From contig JAJECB010000395.1 of assembly GCA_022822245.1 (NCBI GenBank), positions 1-23,987 of the forward strand: a DNA stretch of 23,987 nucleotides, given 5' to 3'. This document shows positions 15,607 through 23,987 of this stretch, piece by piece (the stretch's first letter is position 1; the number at the start of each line of letters is the position of its first letter). Source of the DNA: Gammaproteobacteria bacterium (GTDB taxonomy: Bacteria; Pseudomonadota; Gammaproteobacteria; HK1). A program made the position numbers and the translations under genes. Below the pieces are notes generated by a model that saw only the letters and a list, made by a program, of their open reading frames with translations, made no database searches and was not told the origin of the DNA.

Positions 15607-16923
15607 CTACAGGATGTAGCGGGTCAGGTCCTCGTTCTCGAGCAGCTCGGCGAGCTCCCGGTCCACGTAGTCCGCGTCCACGACCACCGGCTCGCCCCCG
15701 CGATCCGGCGCCTCGAAGGAGATCGACTCCAGGAGCCGCTCCATGACGGTGTGCAGCCGGCGGGCGCCGATGTTCTCGGTACGCTCGTTCACCCGCCACG
15801 CGATCTCCGCGATGCGGGCGACCCCGCCCTCCGCGAACTCGACCCGCACCTCCTCGGTCCCCATCAGGGCCGCGTACTGCGCGGTGAGCGACGCGTCGGG
15901 TTCGGTCAGGATCCGGACGAAGTCCTCCGTCCGCAGGGCGTCGAGCTCGACCCGGATGGGGAGGCGCCCCTGCAGCTCGGGGATGAGGTCGGAGGGGCGC
16001 GCGACGTGGAACGCCCCCGACGCGATGAACAGGATGTGGTCGGTGCGCACCATGCCGTAGCGGGTGTTCACGGTGCTGCCCTCCACGAGCGGCAGGAGGT
16101 CGCGCTGCACCCCCTCGCGGGAGACGTCCGACCCCTGGTACTCGCTGCGCCGGGCCACCTTGTCGAGCTCGTCGAGGAACACGATGGCGTTCTCCTCGGT
16201 GTCGCGGAGCGCCCGCGCCTTGAGCTCCTCGTCGTCGACGAGCTTCGCGGCCTCCTCCTCCGCGAGAAGCCGCATCGCCTCCTTCACCGCCACCGAACGG
16301 GTCCGGGTGCGGCCCGAACCCAGGTTCTGGAACAGCCCCTGGAGCTGGCTCGTCATCTCCTCCATGCCGGGGGGCGCCATGATCTCCACCCCGATCTGCG
16401 GCGTGTTCACCTCGACCTCGACCTCGCGTTCGTCGAGCCGGCCTTCGCGCAGGAGCTTGCGGAACTTCTCGCGGGTCTCCGAGCCGGTCCCCGCCCCGTC
16501 GCGCCGCTCTCCCGGCAGGAGGACGTCGAGGAGGCGCTCCTCGGCGGCCGCCTCCGCGCGGTGGCGCACCTTCTCCGTCGCCCGGGTGCGGGCCATCGAG
16601 ATCGCGACGTCGACGAGGTCGCGGATGATCGACTCCACGTCCCGGCCGACGTAACCCACCTCGGTGAACTTGGTCGCCTCCACCTTGATGAAGGGGGCGC
16701 CCGCGAGGCGCGCGAGCCGGCGCGCGATCTCGGTCTTGCCGACCCCCGTCGGGCCGATCATGAGGATGTTCTTCGGGGTGATCTCGCGGCGCAGCTCGTC
16801 CTCGAGCTGGACCCGCCGCCACCGGTTGCGGAGCGCGATGGCGACCGCCCGTTTCGCCCGGGACTGGCCGATGATGTGCTTGTCTAGCTCGTGGACGATC
16901 TCGCGGGGGGTCATCTCCGACAT
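15607..16923 (-). CDS. hslU: ATP-dependent protease ATPase subunit HslU
   Basis: A 438-residue AAA+ unfoldase that forms hexameric rings and feeds substrates to HslV. The Walker A motif GPTGVGKT is at 57-64, [14 protein letters not shown] follows, and Walker B is IVFLDELDK. Sensor regions include [30 protein letters not shown]. The I-domain lies between them (about 110-240). The C-terminus EDLTRYIL matches the activating tail of E. coli HslU (EDLSRFIL), which docks into HslV. That tail ends exactly at a TAG codon, so TAG must terminate here for normal docking. Readthrough would add 11 residues up to the TGA overlapping the ubiE ATG. The gene starts 3 nt after the hslV stop. Confidence 0.97.
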   Translation of the reverse strand: MSEMTPREIVHELDKHIIGQSRAKRAVAIALRNRWRRVQLEDELRREITPKNILMIGPTGVGKTEIARRLARLAGAPFIKVEATKFTEVGYVGRDVESIIRDLVDVAISMARTRATEKVRHRAEAAAEERLLDVLLPGERRDGAGTGSETREKFRKLLREGRLDEREVEVEVNTPQIGVEIMAPPGMEEMTSQLQGLFQNLGSGRTRTRSVAVKEAMRLLAEEEAAKLVDDEELKARALRDTEENAIVFLDELDKVARRSEYQGSDVSREGVQRDLLPLVEGSTVNTRYGMVRTDHILFIASGAFHVARPSDLIPELQGRLPIRVELDALRTEDFVRILTEPDASLTAQYAALMGTEEVRVEFAEGGVARIAEIAWRVNERTENIGARRLHTVMERLLESISFEAPDRGGEPVVVDADYVDRELAELLENEDLTRYIL

Positions 16924-16926
16924 CGT

Positions 16927-17472
16927 TCAGCCGCCCGCCTCCGCCGGCCCGAGCTCCTCCAGAACCCGTCCCTCGTTGGTGTAGATGCAGATCTCGGCCG
17001 CCACCTGGAGGCTCTTCTCGGCGATCGCGCGCGCGTCGAGGTCGCTGTTCTCGTAGAGCACGCGGGCCGCCGCGAGGGCGTAGGGGCCGCCCGAGCCGAT
17101 CGCGGTCACCGGGTGCTCGGGCTCGACCACGTCACCGTTCCCGGACAGGACCAGGGTGACGGAACGGTCCGCGACCACGAGCATCGCCTCGAGCCGGCGC
17201 AGGATCCGGTCCGTGCGCCAGTCCTTGGCGAGCTCCACCGCCGCCCGGGAGAGCTGGCCGGAGTGCTGCTCGAGCTTCCCCTCGAAACGTTCGAGAAGGG
17301 TGAACGCGTCGGCCGTGCCGCCCGCGAAGCCCGCGAGCACGGCGCCCTGGTGGAGGCGCCGGACCTTGCGCGCGTTGCCCTTGATGACCGTCGCGCCGAG
17401 GGTGACCTGCCCGTCCGCGCCAAGCACGACGCGCCCGTCCCGGCGGACGGCAAGCACGGTCGTGCCGATCAT
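16927..17472 (-). CDS. hslV: ATP-dependent protease peptidase subunit HslV
   Basis: A 181-residue proteasome-like peptidase. The catalytic threonine is T4 in [13 protein letters not shown], preceded by a three-residue propeptide; the E. coli precursor has only Met there. The body matches closely: [67 protein letters not shown]. It assembles as two hexamers capped by HslU and degrades misfolded and regulatory proteins. The ATG at 17472 has an upstream CGGAG. It sits 14 nt after xerC and 3 nt before hslU, so xerC-hslV-hslU-ubiE-ubiJ look like one operon. Stop is TGA. Confidence 0.97.
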   Translation of the reverse strand: MIGTTVLAVRRDGRVVLGADGQVTLGATVIKGNARKVRRLHQGAVLAGFAGGTADAFTLLERFEGKLEQHSGQLSRAAVELAKDWRTDRILRRLEAMLVVADRSVTLVLSGNGDVVEPEHPVTAIGSGGPYALAAARVLYENSDLDARAIAEKSLQVAAEICIYTNEGRVLEELGPAEAGG

Positions 17473-17486
17473 CGGTCCGTCTCCGG

Positions 17487-18431
17487 TCACGAGCGCGGGC
17501 CGCTCCGGGTGCGGCGCGCCCGGGGGTGCGCCTCGTCGTACACGGCGGCGAGGCGCTGAAAGTCGAGGTGGGTGTAGACCTGGGTGGAGCCGAGATCGGC
17601 GTGTCCGAGCAGCTCCTGCACCGCCCGGAGGTCTCCGCTCGATTCGAGGAGATGGCTCGCGAACGAGTGGCGGAGCATGTGGGGGTGGAGATCGATCCCG
17701 TGCCGCGCGGCGAAGCGCCGGACCCGGTCCTGGATCGCCCGCGCCCCGAGCCGCCGTCCCGCGCGGCTGACAAAGACGGCCGGCTCCTCGCCCCCCCGCC
17801 GGACCGCGAGCCAGCGCCCGAGGGCTTCCCTCGCCTTCCCGCCGACCGGGACGATGCGCCGCTTCGAACCCTTGCCGAGCACGCTTACCAGGCCCGACGA
17901 GAGGTCGAGGTCGCCGAGGGAAAGCCCCTGCACCTCGCCGAGGCGAAGGCCGGAGGAGTAGAGGAGCTCGAGCATCGCGTGGTCGCGCACCGCCTCGTAT
18001 CCTTGCGGGGGCTCGATGTCGAGGAGCTCGGCGGCCTCGTCCGGGTCGAGCGCCTTCGGGAGACGGCGGGCGACCTTCGGGGCGCGCACCGAGCGCGCGG
18101 GGTTGCGGTCGCTCTGCCCTTCCCGGACAAGATAGTCGAGCAAGGTGCGAAGCGCCGACAGGCGCCGCTGGATCGAGCGCCCGGAGAGCCCGTTCCGGTG
18201 GCACCAGGCCGCGAACCCCTGGACCTCCACCCCAGTGAGGGCCGCCCAGCCGGACTTCCCCGCCGACGCGAAGTGCTCCGCCGCCGCCGCCAGGTCCCGG
18301 CGATAGGCATCGCGGGTGTGCGGAGAGAGCCGCCGCTCGTGGGCGAGGTGGCGCACGAACGCGTCGACCGGCTCCATCCAGGCCGGGAGGGACGATTCCG
18401 CACCGGGCGGGGGAGAGGTCCGCGGGCTCAT
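17487..18431 (-). CDS. xerC: Tyrosine recombinase XerC
   Basis: A 314-residue site-specific recombinase for resolving chromosome dimers at dif together with XerD. The N-terminal SAM-like core-binding domain starts at [26 protein letters not shown]. The catalytic domain carries Arg in [14 protein letters not shown], Lys in [10 protein letters not shown], the HxxR of [13 protein letters not shown], the second His in [10 protein letters not shown] and the nucleophile Tyr in VYTHLDF. The ATG at 18431 was preferred because an AGG lies six bases upstream; 18377 would also preserve the domain and 18482 is possible. The C-terminal end is basic. XerC rather than XerD is favoured by its place just upstream of hslVU. 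Stop is TGA. Confidence 0.93.
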   Translation of the reverse strand: MSPRTSPPPGAESSLPAWMEPVDAFVRHLAHERRLSPHTRDAYRRDLAAAAEHFASAGKSGWAALTGVEVQGFAAWCHRNGLSGRSIQRRLSALRTLLDYLVREGQSDRNPARSVRAPKVARRLPKALDPDEAAELLDIEPPQGYEAVRDHAMLELLYSSGLRLGEVQGLSLGDLDLSSGLVSVLGKGSKRRIVPVGGKAREALGRWLAVRRGGEEPAVFVSRAGRRLGARAIQDRVRRFAARHGIDLHPHMLRHSFASHLLESSGDLRAVQELLGHADLGSTQVYTHLDFQRLAAVYDEAHPRARRTRSGPRS

Positions 18432-18554
18432 CGAGGGCCTTTGCTCCACGCATCCATACTTCGACCGGCGCGCCGCCGGCAACCGACCGGGCAGGTTATC
18501 AGAACGGCCCGCCCCGCGCCGACCGGGGCCGTGGCCCGCCGGCCCGAGGATGGT

Positions 18555-19181
18555 TCAGAGTCCGATGCGGGGGCAGAGGTCGGCCACCCGGCACTCCTCG
18601 CAGCGCGGCCGGCGCGCGGTGCAGGTATATCGGCCGTGCAGGATGAGCCAGTGGTGGGCGTGGCGCCGGTACTCGGCGGGGACATTCGCGAGCAGCCCGT
18701 CCTCCACCTCCCGGACGTTGCGGCCGGGCGCGATCCCGGTCCGGTTCGAGACCCGGAAGATGTGGGTATCGACCGCGATCGTCTCCTCCCCGAAGGCGGT
18801 GTTGAGCACCACGTTCGCGGTCTTGCGGCCGACGCCGGGGAGCGCCTCGAGGGCCTCGCGGGTCCGGGGGACCTCCCCGCCGTGGCGCTCCTCGAGCATC
18901 TCCGAGGCGCGAACGAGGTTCCGCGCCTTGCTGTTGAAGAGCCCGATGGTGCGGATGTGCTCGCGCACCCCCTCCACCCCGAGCCCGATCATCGCGCGCG
19001 GGGTCGGGGCCGCCGCGAAGAGGCCGGGGGTCGCCGCGTTGACGCTCCGGTCGGTGGCCTGGGCGGAGAGGATCACGGCCACGAGCAGCTCGAACGCGGT
19101 GGCGTACTCGAGCTCGGTGGACGGGGCGGGGTCCGCCTCCGCGAGCCGCCGGAAGAACGACCGGACCGCCTCCGGGGCCAC
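18555..19181 (-). CDS. nth: Endonuclease III (DNA glycosylase/AP lyase)
   Basis: A 208-residue bifunctional glycosylase of base-excision repair that removes oxidised pyrimidines. From the GTG at 19181 the key residues fall at the same numbers as in E. coli: K120 in LPGVGRKTANVVL, D138 in VDTHIFRV, and the [4Fe-4S] cysteines C187, C194, C197 and C203 (C-x6-C-x2-C-x5-C). This supports the GTG start. It begins 2 nt after the metG stop and is probably co-transcribed with it. Stop is TGA. The 123 nt between nth and xerC hold a short GC hairpin and no clear promoter. Confidence 0.96.
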   Translation of the reverse strand: MAPEAVRSFFRRLAEADPAPSTELEYATAFELLVAVILSAQATDRSVNAATPGLFAAAPTPRAMIGLGVEGVREHIRTIGLFNSKARNLVRASEMLEERHGGEVPRTREALEALPGVGRKTANVVLNTAFGEETIAVDTHIFRVSNRTGIAPGRNVREVEDGLLANVPAEYRRHAHHWLILHGRYTCTARRPRCEECRVADLCPRIGL

Positions 19182-19183
19182 CG

Positions 19184-20896
19184 CTATTGCTCGCGGGAGG
19201 CTTCCACCATGGCGTCGACGCGGCCCGGATCGACCCGCGTCAGCAACGGCTCGAAGCGGTTGAGCCGGTGCTCTCCGGCGGCGCAGAGGGGTTTCGCGAG
19301 CTCGCTCCACGCGAGCGGCGGGACCCCGAGGAAGGCCTCGGCCTTCGCCACCGTCGCGGGCACGACCGGCTTCAGGAACCCGGCGAGGAGCCGGAACAGC
19401 TCGATCCCCGTCGAGCACACCGCGTGCGCCTGCGCCTTCCCGTCCGGCTCGCGCGCGGCCACCCACGGCTTGTGCTCGTCGATGTACCGGTTGGCGAGGT
19501 CCGCGAGGGCCATCACCTCGCGCATCGCGCGGCCGTACTCGCGCGTCTCGTAGCAGCCGGCGATGGTGTCGCGCGCCCCCGCGAACCGCTCGAAGAGCGC
19601 GGGGTCGTGAAGCTCGGCGGCAAGCCGCCCGTCGGCGATCCGATGCAGCAGGCGGGCGCAACGCGACGCGATGTTCACCACCTTGCCCACGAGATCCGAG
19701 TTGACCCGGGCGACGAAGTCGTCGAGGTTGAGATCCATGTCTTCGATCCCGTCCCCGAGCTTGCACGCGAAGTAGTAGCGCAGGTACTCGGAGTCGAGGT
19801 GGTCCGCGTAGGTGCGGGCCTGGATGAACGTCCCCCGGCGCTTCGACATCTTCTCGCCGTTCACGGTGAGGAACCCGTGGCAGAAGACCGCGCTCGGCTT
19901 GCGAAAGCCGCCGCCGTGCAGGCACGCGGGCCAGAACAGGGTGTGGAAGTAGGCGATGTCCTTGCCGATGAAGTGGTAGACCTCCGCCTCGCTGTCCTTC
20001 GCCCAGAAGTACTCGAAGCGGAGATCGCCCCCTTGCGCCCGGACCCGGCCGCACAGGTTCAGGAAGCTCGCCATGTAGCCGATGGGGGCGTCCAGCCAGA
20101 CGTAGAAGAACTTGCCCGGCCGGTCCGGGATCTCGAAGCCGAAGTAGGGGGCGTTGCGCGAGATGTCCCAGTCCTCGAGGCCCTCCGAGAGCCACTCGTC
20201 GAGCTTGTTGGCGATCTCGGGCTGGACCCGCCGCCGCTCGGCCTCCCCGGGCGGGCGGAACGTCTCTCCGACCCAGGTCCGCAGCACGTCGTCGAAGTCC
20301 GCGAGCCGGACGAAGACCTGCTCGGAGTCGCGGAGCTCAGGGCGCCCTCCCGAGACCACGGAGATCGGGTTGCGAAGCTCGTCCGTCTCGTAGGTGGCCC
20401 CGCACACCTCGCAGGAGTCCCCGAGCTGGTCCGGCGCCCCGCACCGGGGGCACTCTCCCCGGACGTAACGGTCCGGCAGGAACATCTCGCGCTCCGGGTC
20501 GTAGAGGCGCGGAATGGTGCGCTCGACCACGTGCCCCCCTTCGCGGAGGGCGCGGTAGATCCGCTCGGAGCACTCCCGGTTCTCGGGCGAATGGGTGGTG
20601 TGGTAGTTGTCGAAGCTGATGTCGAAGGCGGCGAAGTCCGCCTGATGCTCGGCGCCGATCCGCTCGATGAGCTCCTCCGGGGACACCCCCTCGCGCTCCG
20701 CGCTCAGCATGACGGGGGTGCCGTGGGCATCGTCGGCGCACACGAAGTGGACCTCCGCGCCGCGCATGCGCTGGAACCGGACCCACACGTCGGTCTGGAT
20801 GTACTCGACGAGGTGGCCGATGTGGATGGGGCCGTTGGCGTAGGGGAGCGCGCTCGTGACGAGGATGCGCCGGCGCGTCGACTCTGCTTCGCTCAT
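19184..20896 (-). CDS. metG: Methionyl-tRNA synthetase (short form)
   Basis: A 570-residue class I synthetase that charges tRNA-Met. The HIGH motif is PIHIGHL at 23-29. The zinc-binding insertion has two CxxC pairs ([18 protein letters not shown]), the E. coli-type arrangement with one pair shortened. The KMSKS-type motif is [10 protein letters not shown] and the anticodon-binding helical domain follows. The C-terminal EMAP/Trbp111-like dimer domain of E. coli MetG (677 residues) is missing; the protein stops after [11 protein letters not shown] at a TAG. Reading past that TAG would give 36 unrelated residues inside nth up to a TGA, not the missing domain. It is divergent from apbC, the common metG-apbC arrangement. 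Confidence 0.95.
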   Translation of the reverse strand: MSEAESTRRRILVTSALPYANGPIHIGHLVEYIQTDVWVRFQRMRGAEVHFVCADDAHGTPVMLSAEREGVSPEELIERIGAEHQADFAAFDISFDNYHTTHSPENRECSERIYRALREGGHVVERTIPRLYDPEREMFLPDRYVRGECPRCGAPDQLGDSCEVCGATYETDELRNPISVVSGGRPELRDSEQVFVRLADFDDVLRTWVGETFRPPGEAERRRVQPEIANKLDEWLSEGLEDWDISRNAPYFGFEIPDRPGKFFYVWLDAPIGYMASFLNLCGRVRAQGGDLRFEYFWAKDSEAEVYHFIGKDIAYFHTLFWPACLHGGGFRKPSAVFCHGFLTVNGEKMSKRRGTFIQARTYADHLDSEYLRYYFACKLGDGIEDMDLNLDDFVARVNSDLVGKVVNIASRCARLLHRIADGRLAAELHDPALFERFAGARDTIAGCYETREYGRAMREVMALADLANRYIDEHKPWVAAREPDGKAQAHAVCSTGIELFRLLAGFLKPVVPATVAKAEAFLGVPPLAWSELAKPLCAAGEHRLNRFEPLLTRVDPGRVDAMVEASREQ

Positions 20897-20905
20897 GCGG
20901 CCGGC

Positions 20906-20911
20906 AGTCTA
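20906..20911 (-). promoter_or_regulatory. Putative -10 box for a near-leaderless metG transcript
   Basis: TAGACT on the minus strand ends 9 nt before the metG ATG (20896). Transcription would then begin about 3 nt upstream of the start codon, and no Shine-Dalgarno is present between. No convincing -35. The layout mirrors that of the divergent apbC. Confidence 0.35.
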
Positions 20912-20957
20912 CATCGTACCGCCCCGCCGGGGTACGGGGCCGGTGCGGCGCGGGGTG

Positions 20958-20963
20958 TAGAAT
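20958..20963 (+). promoter_or_regulatory. Putative -10 box for a near-leaderless apbC transcript
   Basis: TAGAAT (5 of 6 to consensus) ends 9 nt before the apbC ATG at 20973. A start site at the normal distance leaves a leader of about 3 nt, with no Shine-Dalgarno. No clear -35 is visible. The spacing is the same as for the divergent metG. Confidence 0.4.
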
Positions 20964-20972
20964 CCGGGCGCC

Positions 20973-22055
20973 ATGGCGAGCACCGTGCAGGACATCGAGC
21001 GCGCCCTCTCCGGGTGGGTGGACCCCTATCTCGGCGCGCCGCTCGGGAAGGCGGTGAAGTCGGTCGGCCTCGAGGGGGGCCGGGCCCGCGCCCGCGTCGT
21101 GCTCGGCTTCCCGGCCGCGGGTTACGCCCCGGAGCTCGGCAACGCCCTCGAGGCGGAGCTCGCCGCGATGCCCGGCGTCGAGTCCGCGTCGGTCGACATC
21201 GAGTGGCAGATCGTCGCCCACGCGGTGCAGAAGAACGTCCAGTTGCTGGACGGGATCAAGAACGTCATCGCGATCGCTTCCGGCAAGGGGGGGGTGGGCA
21301 AGTCGACGGTCGCGGTCAACCTCGCCCTCGCCCTCGCCGCCGAAGGGGCCGAGGTCGGGCTCCTCGACGCCGACATCTACGGCCCGAGCCAGCCCCGGAT
21401 GCTCGGCATCTCCGAGCGGCCCGAGTCTCCGGACCAGCGCTCCATTGACCCGATGACCGGGCACGGGGTCCAGTCGATGTCCATCGGCTACCTCATCGAG
21501 GAGGACACCCCGATGATCTGGCGAGGGCCGATGGTCACCCAGGCCCTCGAGCAGCTCCTCCGGGACACCAACTGGCGCGCCGTCGACTACCTCATCGTCG
21601 ACCTCCCGCCCGGCACCGGGGACATCCAGCTCACCCTCTCCTAGCGGGTGCCGGTGAGCGGCGCGGTCATCGTCACCACGCCCCAGGACGTGGCCCTCGC
21701 CGATGCGCGCAAGGGCCTTCGCATGTTCGAGCGGGTCGAGGTCCCGGTGCTCGGCGTCATCGAGAACATGAGCGTGTTCGTGTGCCCCGGCTGCGGGCGG
21801 GAGGAGCCCATCTTCGGGGCCGGCGGGGGCGAGCGGATGGCCGCCGAGCACGGCGCGACCCTCCTCGGCCAGCTTCCCCTCGCGCGGGAGATCCGCGCCG
21901 ACGCGGACGAGGGCCGGCCCACCGTCGCCCGGGACCCGGAAGGTCCCATCGCCCGTCGCTTCCGGGACACCGCCCGCCGGGTGGCGGCCCGCCTCTCGCT
22001 CAACCCGCGGAACTGGTCCCAGGCGTTCGGCGAGATCCGGGTCGGCGCCGACTAG
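20973..22055 (+). CDS. apbC: Fe-S carrier ATPase ApbC/Mrp with an in-frame TAG codon
   Basis: A 360-codon frame plus stop, near the E. coli Mrp length (369). Residues 1-90 form the MIP18/DUF59 domain. The deviant Walker [10 protein letters not shown] starts near 107, followed by [15 protein letters not shown], then [16 protein letters not shown] and [15 protein letters not shown]. Codon 224 is TAG (21642-21644). The same frame continues with [33 protein letters not shown] (CxxC at 271 and 274, the cluster-bridging cysteines) and [13 protein letters not shown]. In relatives the motif is LTLxQ, so TAG replaces a conserved glutamine by one C-to-T change. A truncated product would lose the CxxC; a restart at GTG 21648 is possible (ORF 21648-22055). 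The protein loads Fe-S clusters onto apoproteins. It also ends in TAG, with a TGA 10 codons later. Confidence 0.9.
21642..21644 (+). other. In-frame TAG in apbC at a conserved glutamine position (codon 224)
   Basis: TCC-TAG-CGG between LTLS and RVPVSGAV. ApbC/Mrp proteins such as E. coli Mrp have LTLAQ here. The flanking sequence is fully conserved, with no frameshift. The next in-frame GTG is only 3 nt away, so reinitiation cannot be excluded. Confidence 0.88.
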
Positions 22056-22072
22056 GCGCCCCGGGGCGCCCC

Positions 22073-23086
22073 GTGCGCGAGCCGCTGATCACCGTCCTCG
22101 ACGACCCCGCCGCGTGGCGCGGCGACCGGATGGCCGCGCGGGCGGACTGGGTCCTCGCCCTCGAAGGCGCGATGGCGGCGGAGCTCGAGGCGGCGGTCGC
22201 CGCCGTCGCCGCACGCGGGACGGACCTCTTCGCGATTACCCGCGACGACTTTCCCCTAGGGCGGATGCGCCGGCACTTCGAGGCGGTGCTGGGCGAGCTC
22301 GAAGGGGGGCGGGGATTCGTGCTCCTCCGGGGGCTCCCCGCCGCGCGCTGGAGCGAGGCGGAGACCCGCATCGCGATCTGGGGCCTCGACACCCACCTCG
22401 GGCGGCCGGTCGGCCAGGACCTCGCCGGGAGCCTCCTCCACGACGTGCGCGACACCGGCCGCCCCTTCGGCTCCGACGAATCGATCCGGTACTTCCAGAC
22501 GAACCACGCCATCCGGCTCCATACCGACGGGGGCGACATCTTCGTGCTCAGCTGCCTGCGCGGCGGGGCGCGGGGGGGACGAACCCTCGTCGTGAGCGCG
22601 GTCGAGGTGTTCAACGAGATCGTCCGCCGCCGCCCCGATCTCGCGACCGTGCTCCAGGAGGAATTCTGGGTGGACGCCCGCGGCCAGCGGGCGGACGGCG
22701 CCCGGTGCCAGGTGCTGCCGGTCTACACCTGGCACGCGGGGCACTTGAGCATCCTCCTCAAGGCCGAGTACATCTACTCGGCGCAGCGCTTCGAGGACGT
22801 GCCGCGCCTCACCGGGCGCCAAGCCGAGGCGCTCGAGCTCTTCCATCGCATCACCGAGGAGCCGGGGATGGCGCTCGGGCTCGAGCTCCGCCCGGGGGAC
22901 GTGTTGCTCGCGAGCAACCACACCATCGTGCACGGGCGGACCGCGTTCGAGGACCCTCCCGGCGCGGCGGACCGCCGCCACCTGCTGCGCCTCTGGCTCA
23001 CCATCCCCAACGGGCGCCCGCTGCCGCCCCACTACGCGGACACCCGCGAGTACGCGGAGACGTACCGGCAGCGAATGCCGGCCTGA
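22073..23086 (+). CDS. TauD/TfdA-like Fe(II)/2-oxoglutarate dioxygenase
   Basis: A 337-residue protein of the TauD/TfdA superfamily. The iron-binding HxD is H150-T-D152 in IRLHTDGGD, the distal histidine is probably H287 in [13 protein letters not shown], and the 2-oxoglutarate arginine lies in RRHLLRLWL. Strands [18 protein letters not shown] and [17 protein letters not shown] complete the fold. Such enzymes hydroxylate small molecules with O2 and 2-oxoglutarate; the substrate is unknown. The GTG start at 22073 is 17 nt after the apbC TAG; the frame is also open upstream, so a start inside apbC cannot be excluded. It separates apbC from dcd, which are neighbours in many gammaproteobacteria. 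Stop is TGA. Confidence 0.85.
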   Translation: MREPLITVLDDPAAWRGDRMAARADWVLALEGAMAAELEAAVAAVAARGTDLFAITRDDFPLGRMRRHFEAVLGELEGGRGFVLLRGLPAARWSEAETRIAIWGLDTHLGRPVGQDLAGSLLHDVRDTGRPFGSDESIRYFQTNHAIRLHTDGGDIFVLSCLRGGARGGRTLVVSAVEVFNEIVRRRPDLATVLQEEFWVDARGQRADGARCQVLPVYTWHAGHLSILLKAEYIYSAQRFEDVPRLTGRQAEALELFHRITEEPGMALGLELRPGDVLLASNHTIVHGRTAFEDPPGAADRRHLLRLWLTIPNGRPLPPHYADTREYAETYRQRMPA

Positions 23087-23118
23087 GAACCGCCCCGAGG
23101 TCCACACCGAGGCACCCG

Positions 23119-23685
23119 ATGGCCGTCATGCCCGACCACTGGATCCGCCGCATGGCCCGCGAGCGCGGCCTCATCGAGCCGTTCGAGCCGGGGCAGGTCC
23201 GCGAGCTCGACGGCCGCGCGGTGATCTCCTGGGGCACCTCCAGCTACGGCTACGACGTGCGCTGCGCCCCCGAGTTCAAGGTGTTCACCAACATCAACGC
23301 CGCGGTGGTGGACCCGAAGGCGTTCACCGAATCGAGCTTCGTCGACATCGAAGCGGACGAGTGCATCGTGCCGCCCAACTCGTTCGCGCTCGCCCGCACC
23401 GTCGAATACTTCCGGATCCCGCGCGACGTGCTCACCATCTGCCTCGGCAAGTCGACCTACGCGCGGTGCGGGATCATCGTGAACGTGACCCCCCTCGAGC
23501 CCGAGTGGGAGGGCCACGTCACCCTCGAGTTCTCCAACACGACGCCGCTTCCCGCGCGCGTCTACGCGAACGAAGGGGTGGCCCAGGTGGTGTTCCTCAA
23601 GGCCGACGAGACTTGCGAGACCTCGTACCTCGACCGGGGCGGCAAGTACCAAGGGCAGCGCGGGGTCACCCTTCCCCGGGCCTGA
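23119..23685 (+). CDS. dcd: dCTP deaminase
   Basis: A 188-residue trimeric enzyme that deaminates dCTP to dUTP, the source of dUMP for thymidylate. Signatures: [59 protein letters not shown] at 110-128 and [18 protein letters not shown] with the catalytic glutamate E137. The length and N-terminus match the 188-residue proteobacterial branch rather than the 193-residue E. coli form. ATG 23119 has GAGG six bases upstream; an internal ATG four codons in is the alternative. It lies 32 nt after the dioxygenase. Stop is TGA. Confidence 0.96.
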   Translation: MAVMPDHWIRRMARERGLIEPFEPGQVRELDGRAVISWGTSSYGYDVRCAPEFKVFTNINAAVVDPKAFTESSFVDIEADECIVPPNSFALARTVEYFRIPRDVLTICLGKSTYARCGIIVNVTPLEPEWEGHVTLEFSNTTPLPARVYANEGVAQVVFLKADETCETSYLDRGGKYQGQRGVTLPRA

Positions 23686-23796
23686 GCCGACCCGCCCCGC
23701 CGTCTCGTCCCGCCATCTCGTCCGGTCCGAACCCGCTTCCGATGCCCGCCCCGCCCCCCGCGTCCGCCGAGCCTCCGGCGCCGCTCGAGCCCGCCG

Positions 23797-23987
23797 ATGC
23801 CCGCCGACCCCCCCGCGCCGGCTGAACCGGCCACACCGGCGGAGCCCGACGTGGCCGCCGACTCTCCCGAGCCCGCCGGCCTCGCCCGACGCTTCGCGGC
23901 GATGTTCTACGACGCCCTGCTGATGGCGGCCGCCCTCTACGCCGCCGCGATTCCCGCGGTGTGGGTCCACGGGGAGGCGGTGCCGCC
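23797..23987 (+). CDS. RDD family membrane protein, N-terminal part (cut by window end)
   Basis: Sixty-three residues are visible. A Pro/Ala/Glu-rich N-terminus of about 27 residues is followed by GLARRFAAMFYDALLMAAAL and a membrane helix. The Arg in LARRFAA and the Asp in FYDALL are the signature that names the RDD family. Role unknown; some relatives act in cation export. The ATG at 23797 is the only one that fits; another ATG at 23742 is in a different frame. Ribosome site is weak. Confidence 0.65.
   Translation, partial: MPADPPAPAEPATPAEPDVAADSPEPAGLARRFAAMFYDALLMAAALYAAAIPAVWVHGEAVP

Noticed and set aside
18432..18554. Promoter for xerC in the nth-xerC gap
   Set aside because: TTGCCG with a poor -10 (TATGGA) at 18-bp spacing is too weak to call; the region otherwise shows only a short GC hairpin.
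19145..19186. Readthrough of the metG TAG to reach a missing C-terminal domain
   Set aside because: The continued frame gives 36 Arg/Ser/Pro-rich residues inside nth, not an EMAP-like domain; metG is a natural short form.
1..23987. tRNA, rRNA, CRISPR, prophage or insertion sequence
   Set aside because: No cloverleaf, repeat-spacer pattern, integrase of mobile type or transposase was seen; XerC is the housekeeping recombinase.

Overview
The window is a GC-rich (roughly 70% by eye) chromosomal segment, most likely from a gammaproteobacterium. The evidence is gene order: rhodanese(yibN)-secB-gpsA, xerC-hslV-hslU-ubiE-ubiJ-ubiB, and metG-apbC-dcd are typical proteobacterial and mostly gammaproteobacterial neighbourhoods, and ubiJ is a proteobacterial accessory factor of ubiquinone synthesis. 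Coding density is very high. I saw no rRNA or tRNA gene, insertion sequence, CRISPR array or phage gene.

Layout. (1) 1-3661, minus strand: a structured palindromic repeat (copy A), a PLP-dependent aromatic-amino-acid decarboxylase, gpsA, secB and a membrane-anchored rhodanese, all read from a good promoter at about 3726-3754. (2) 3764-11223, plus strand: a C-terminal processing protease, an RND efflux pair (adaptor plus pump, 4-nt overlap) and an MFS transporter whose open frame runs on over a small antisense gene (DUF1640-like). (3) 11229-12191, plus strand: glucokinase with an in-frame TAG, followed by a REP-like palindrome. (4) 12353-20896, minus strand: ubiB, repeat copy B, ubiJ, ubiE, hslU, hslV, xerC, nth, metG. 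(5) 20973-23987, plus strand: apbC with an in-frame TAG, a TauD/TfdA-like dioxygenase, dcd, and the start of an RDD-family membrane protein cut by the window edge.

Two things stand out. First, glk and apbC are both intact and well conserved on both sides of a single in-frame TAG, with no frame change. In apbC the TAG sits exactly where relatives carry a conserved glutamine. Of the 21 complete genes, 16 end in TGA, none in TAA, and five have TAG as the annotated end (decarboxylase, MFS, hslU, metG, apbC); for each of those five a TGA follows in frame within 3 to 36 codons. This raises the possibility of UAG readthrough or partial reassignment. The hslU terminus argues that UAG still stops at least sometimes. 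Second, repeat copies A and B (about 160-176 bp, about 14 kb apart) share conserved loops, but three of their stems differ in sequence while still pairing. This is the pattern of a structured RNA or a palindromic mobile element under structural constraint.

Functionally the window is mostly housekeeping: phospholipid precursor supply (gpsA), secretion and envelope proteins (secB, rhodanese, Ctp, RND), ubiquinone synthesis (ubiE/J/B), proteolysis (hslVU), recombination and repair (xerC, nth), translation (metG), Fe-S carrier (apbC) and dUTP supply (dcd).
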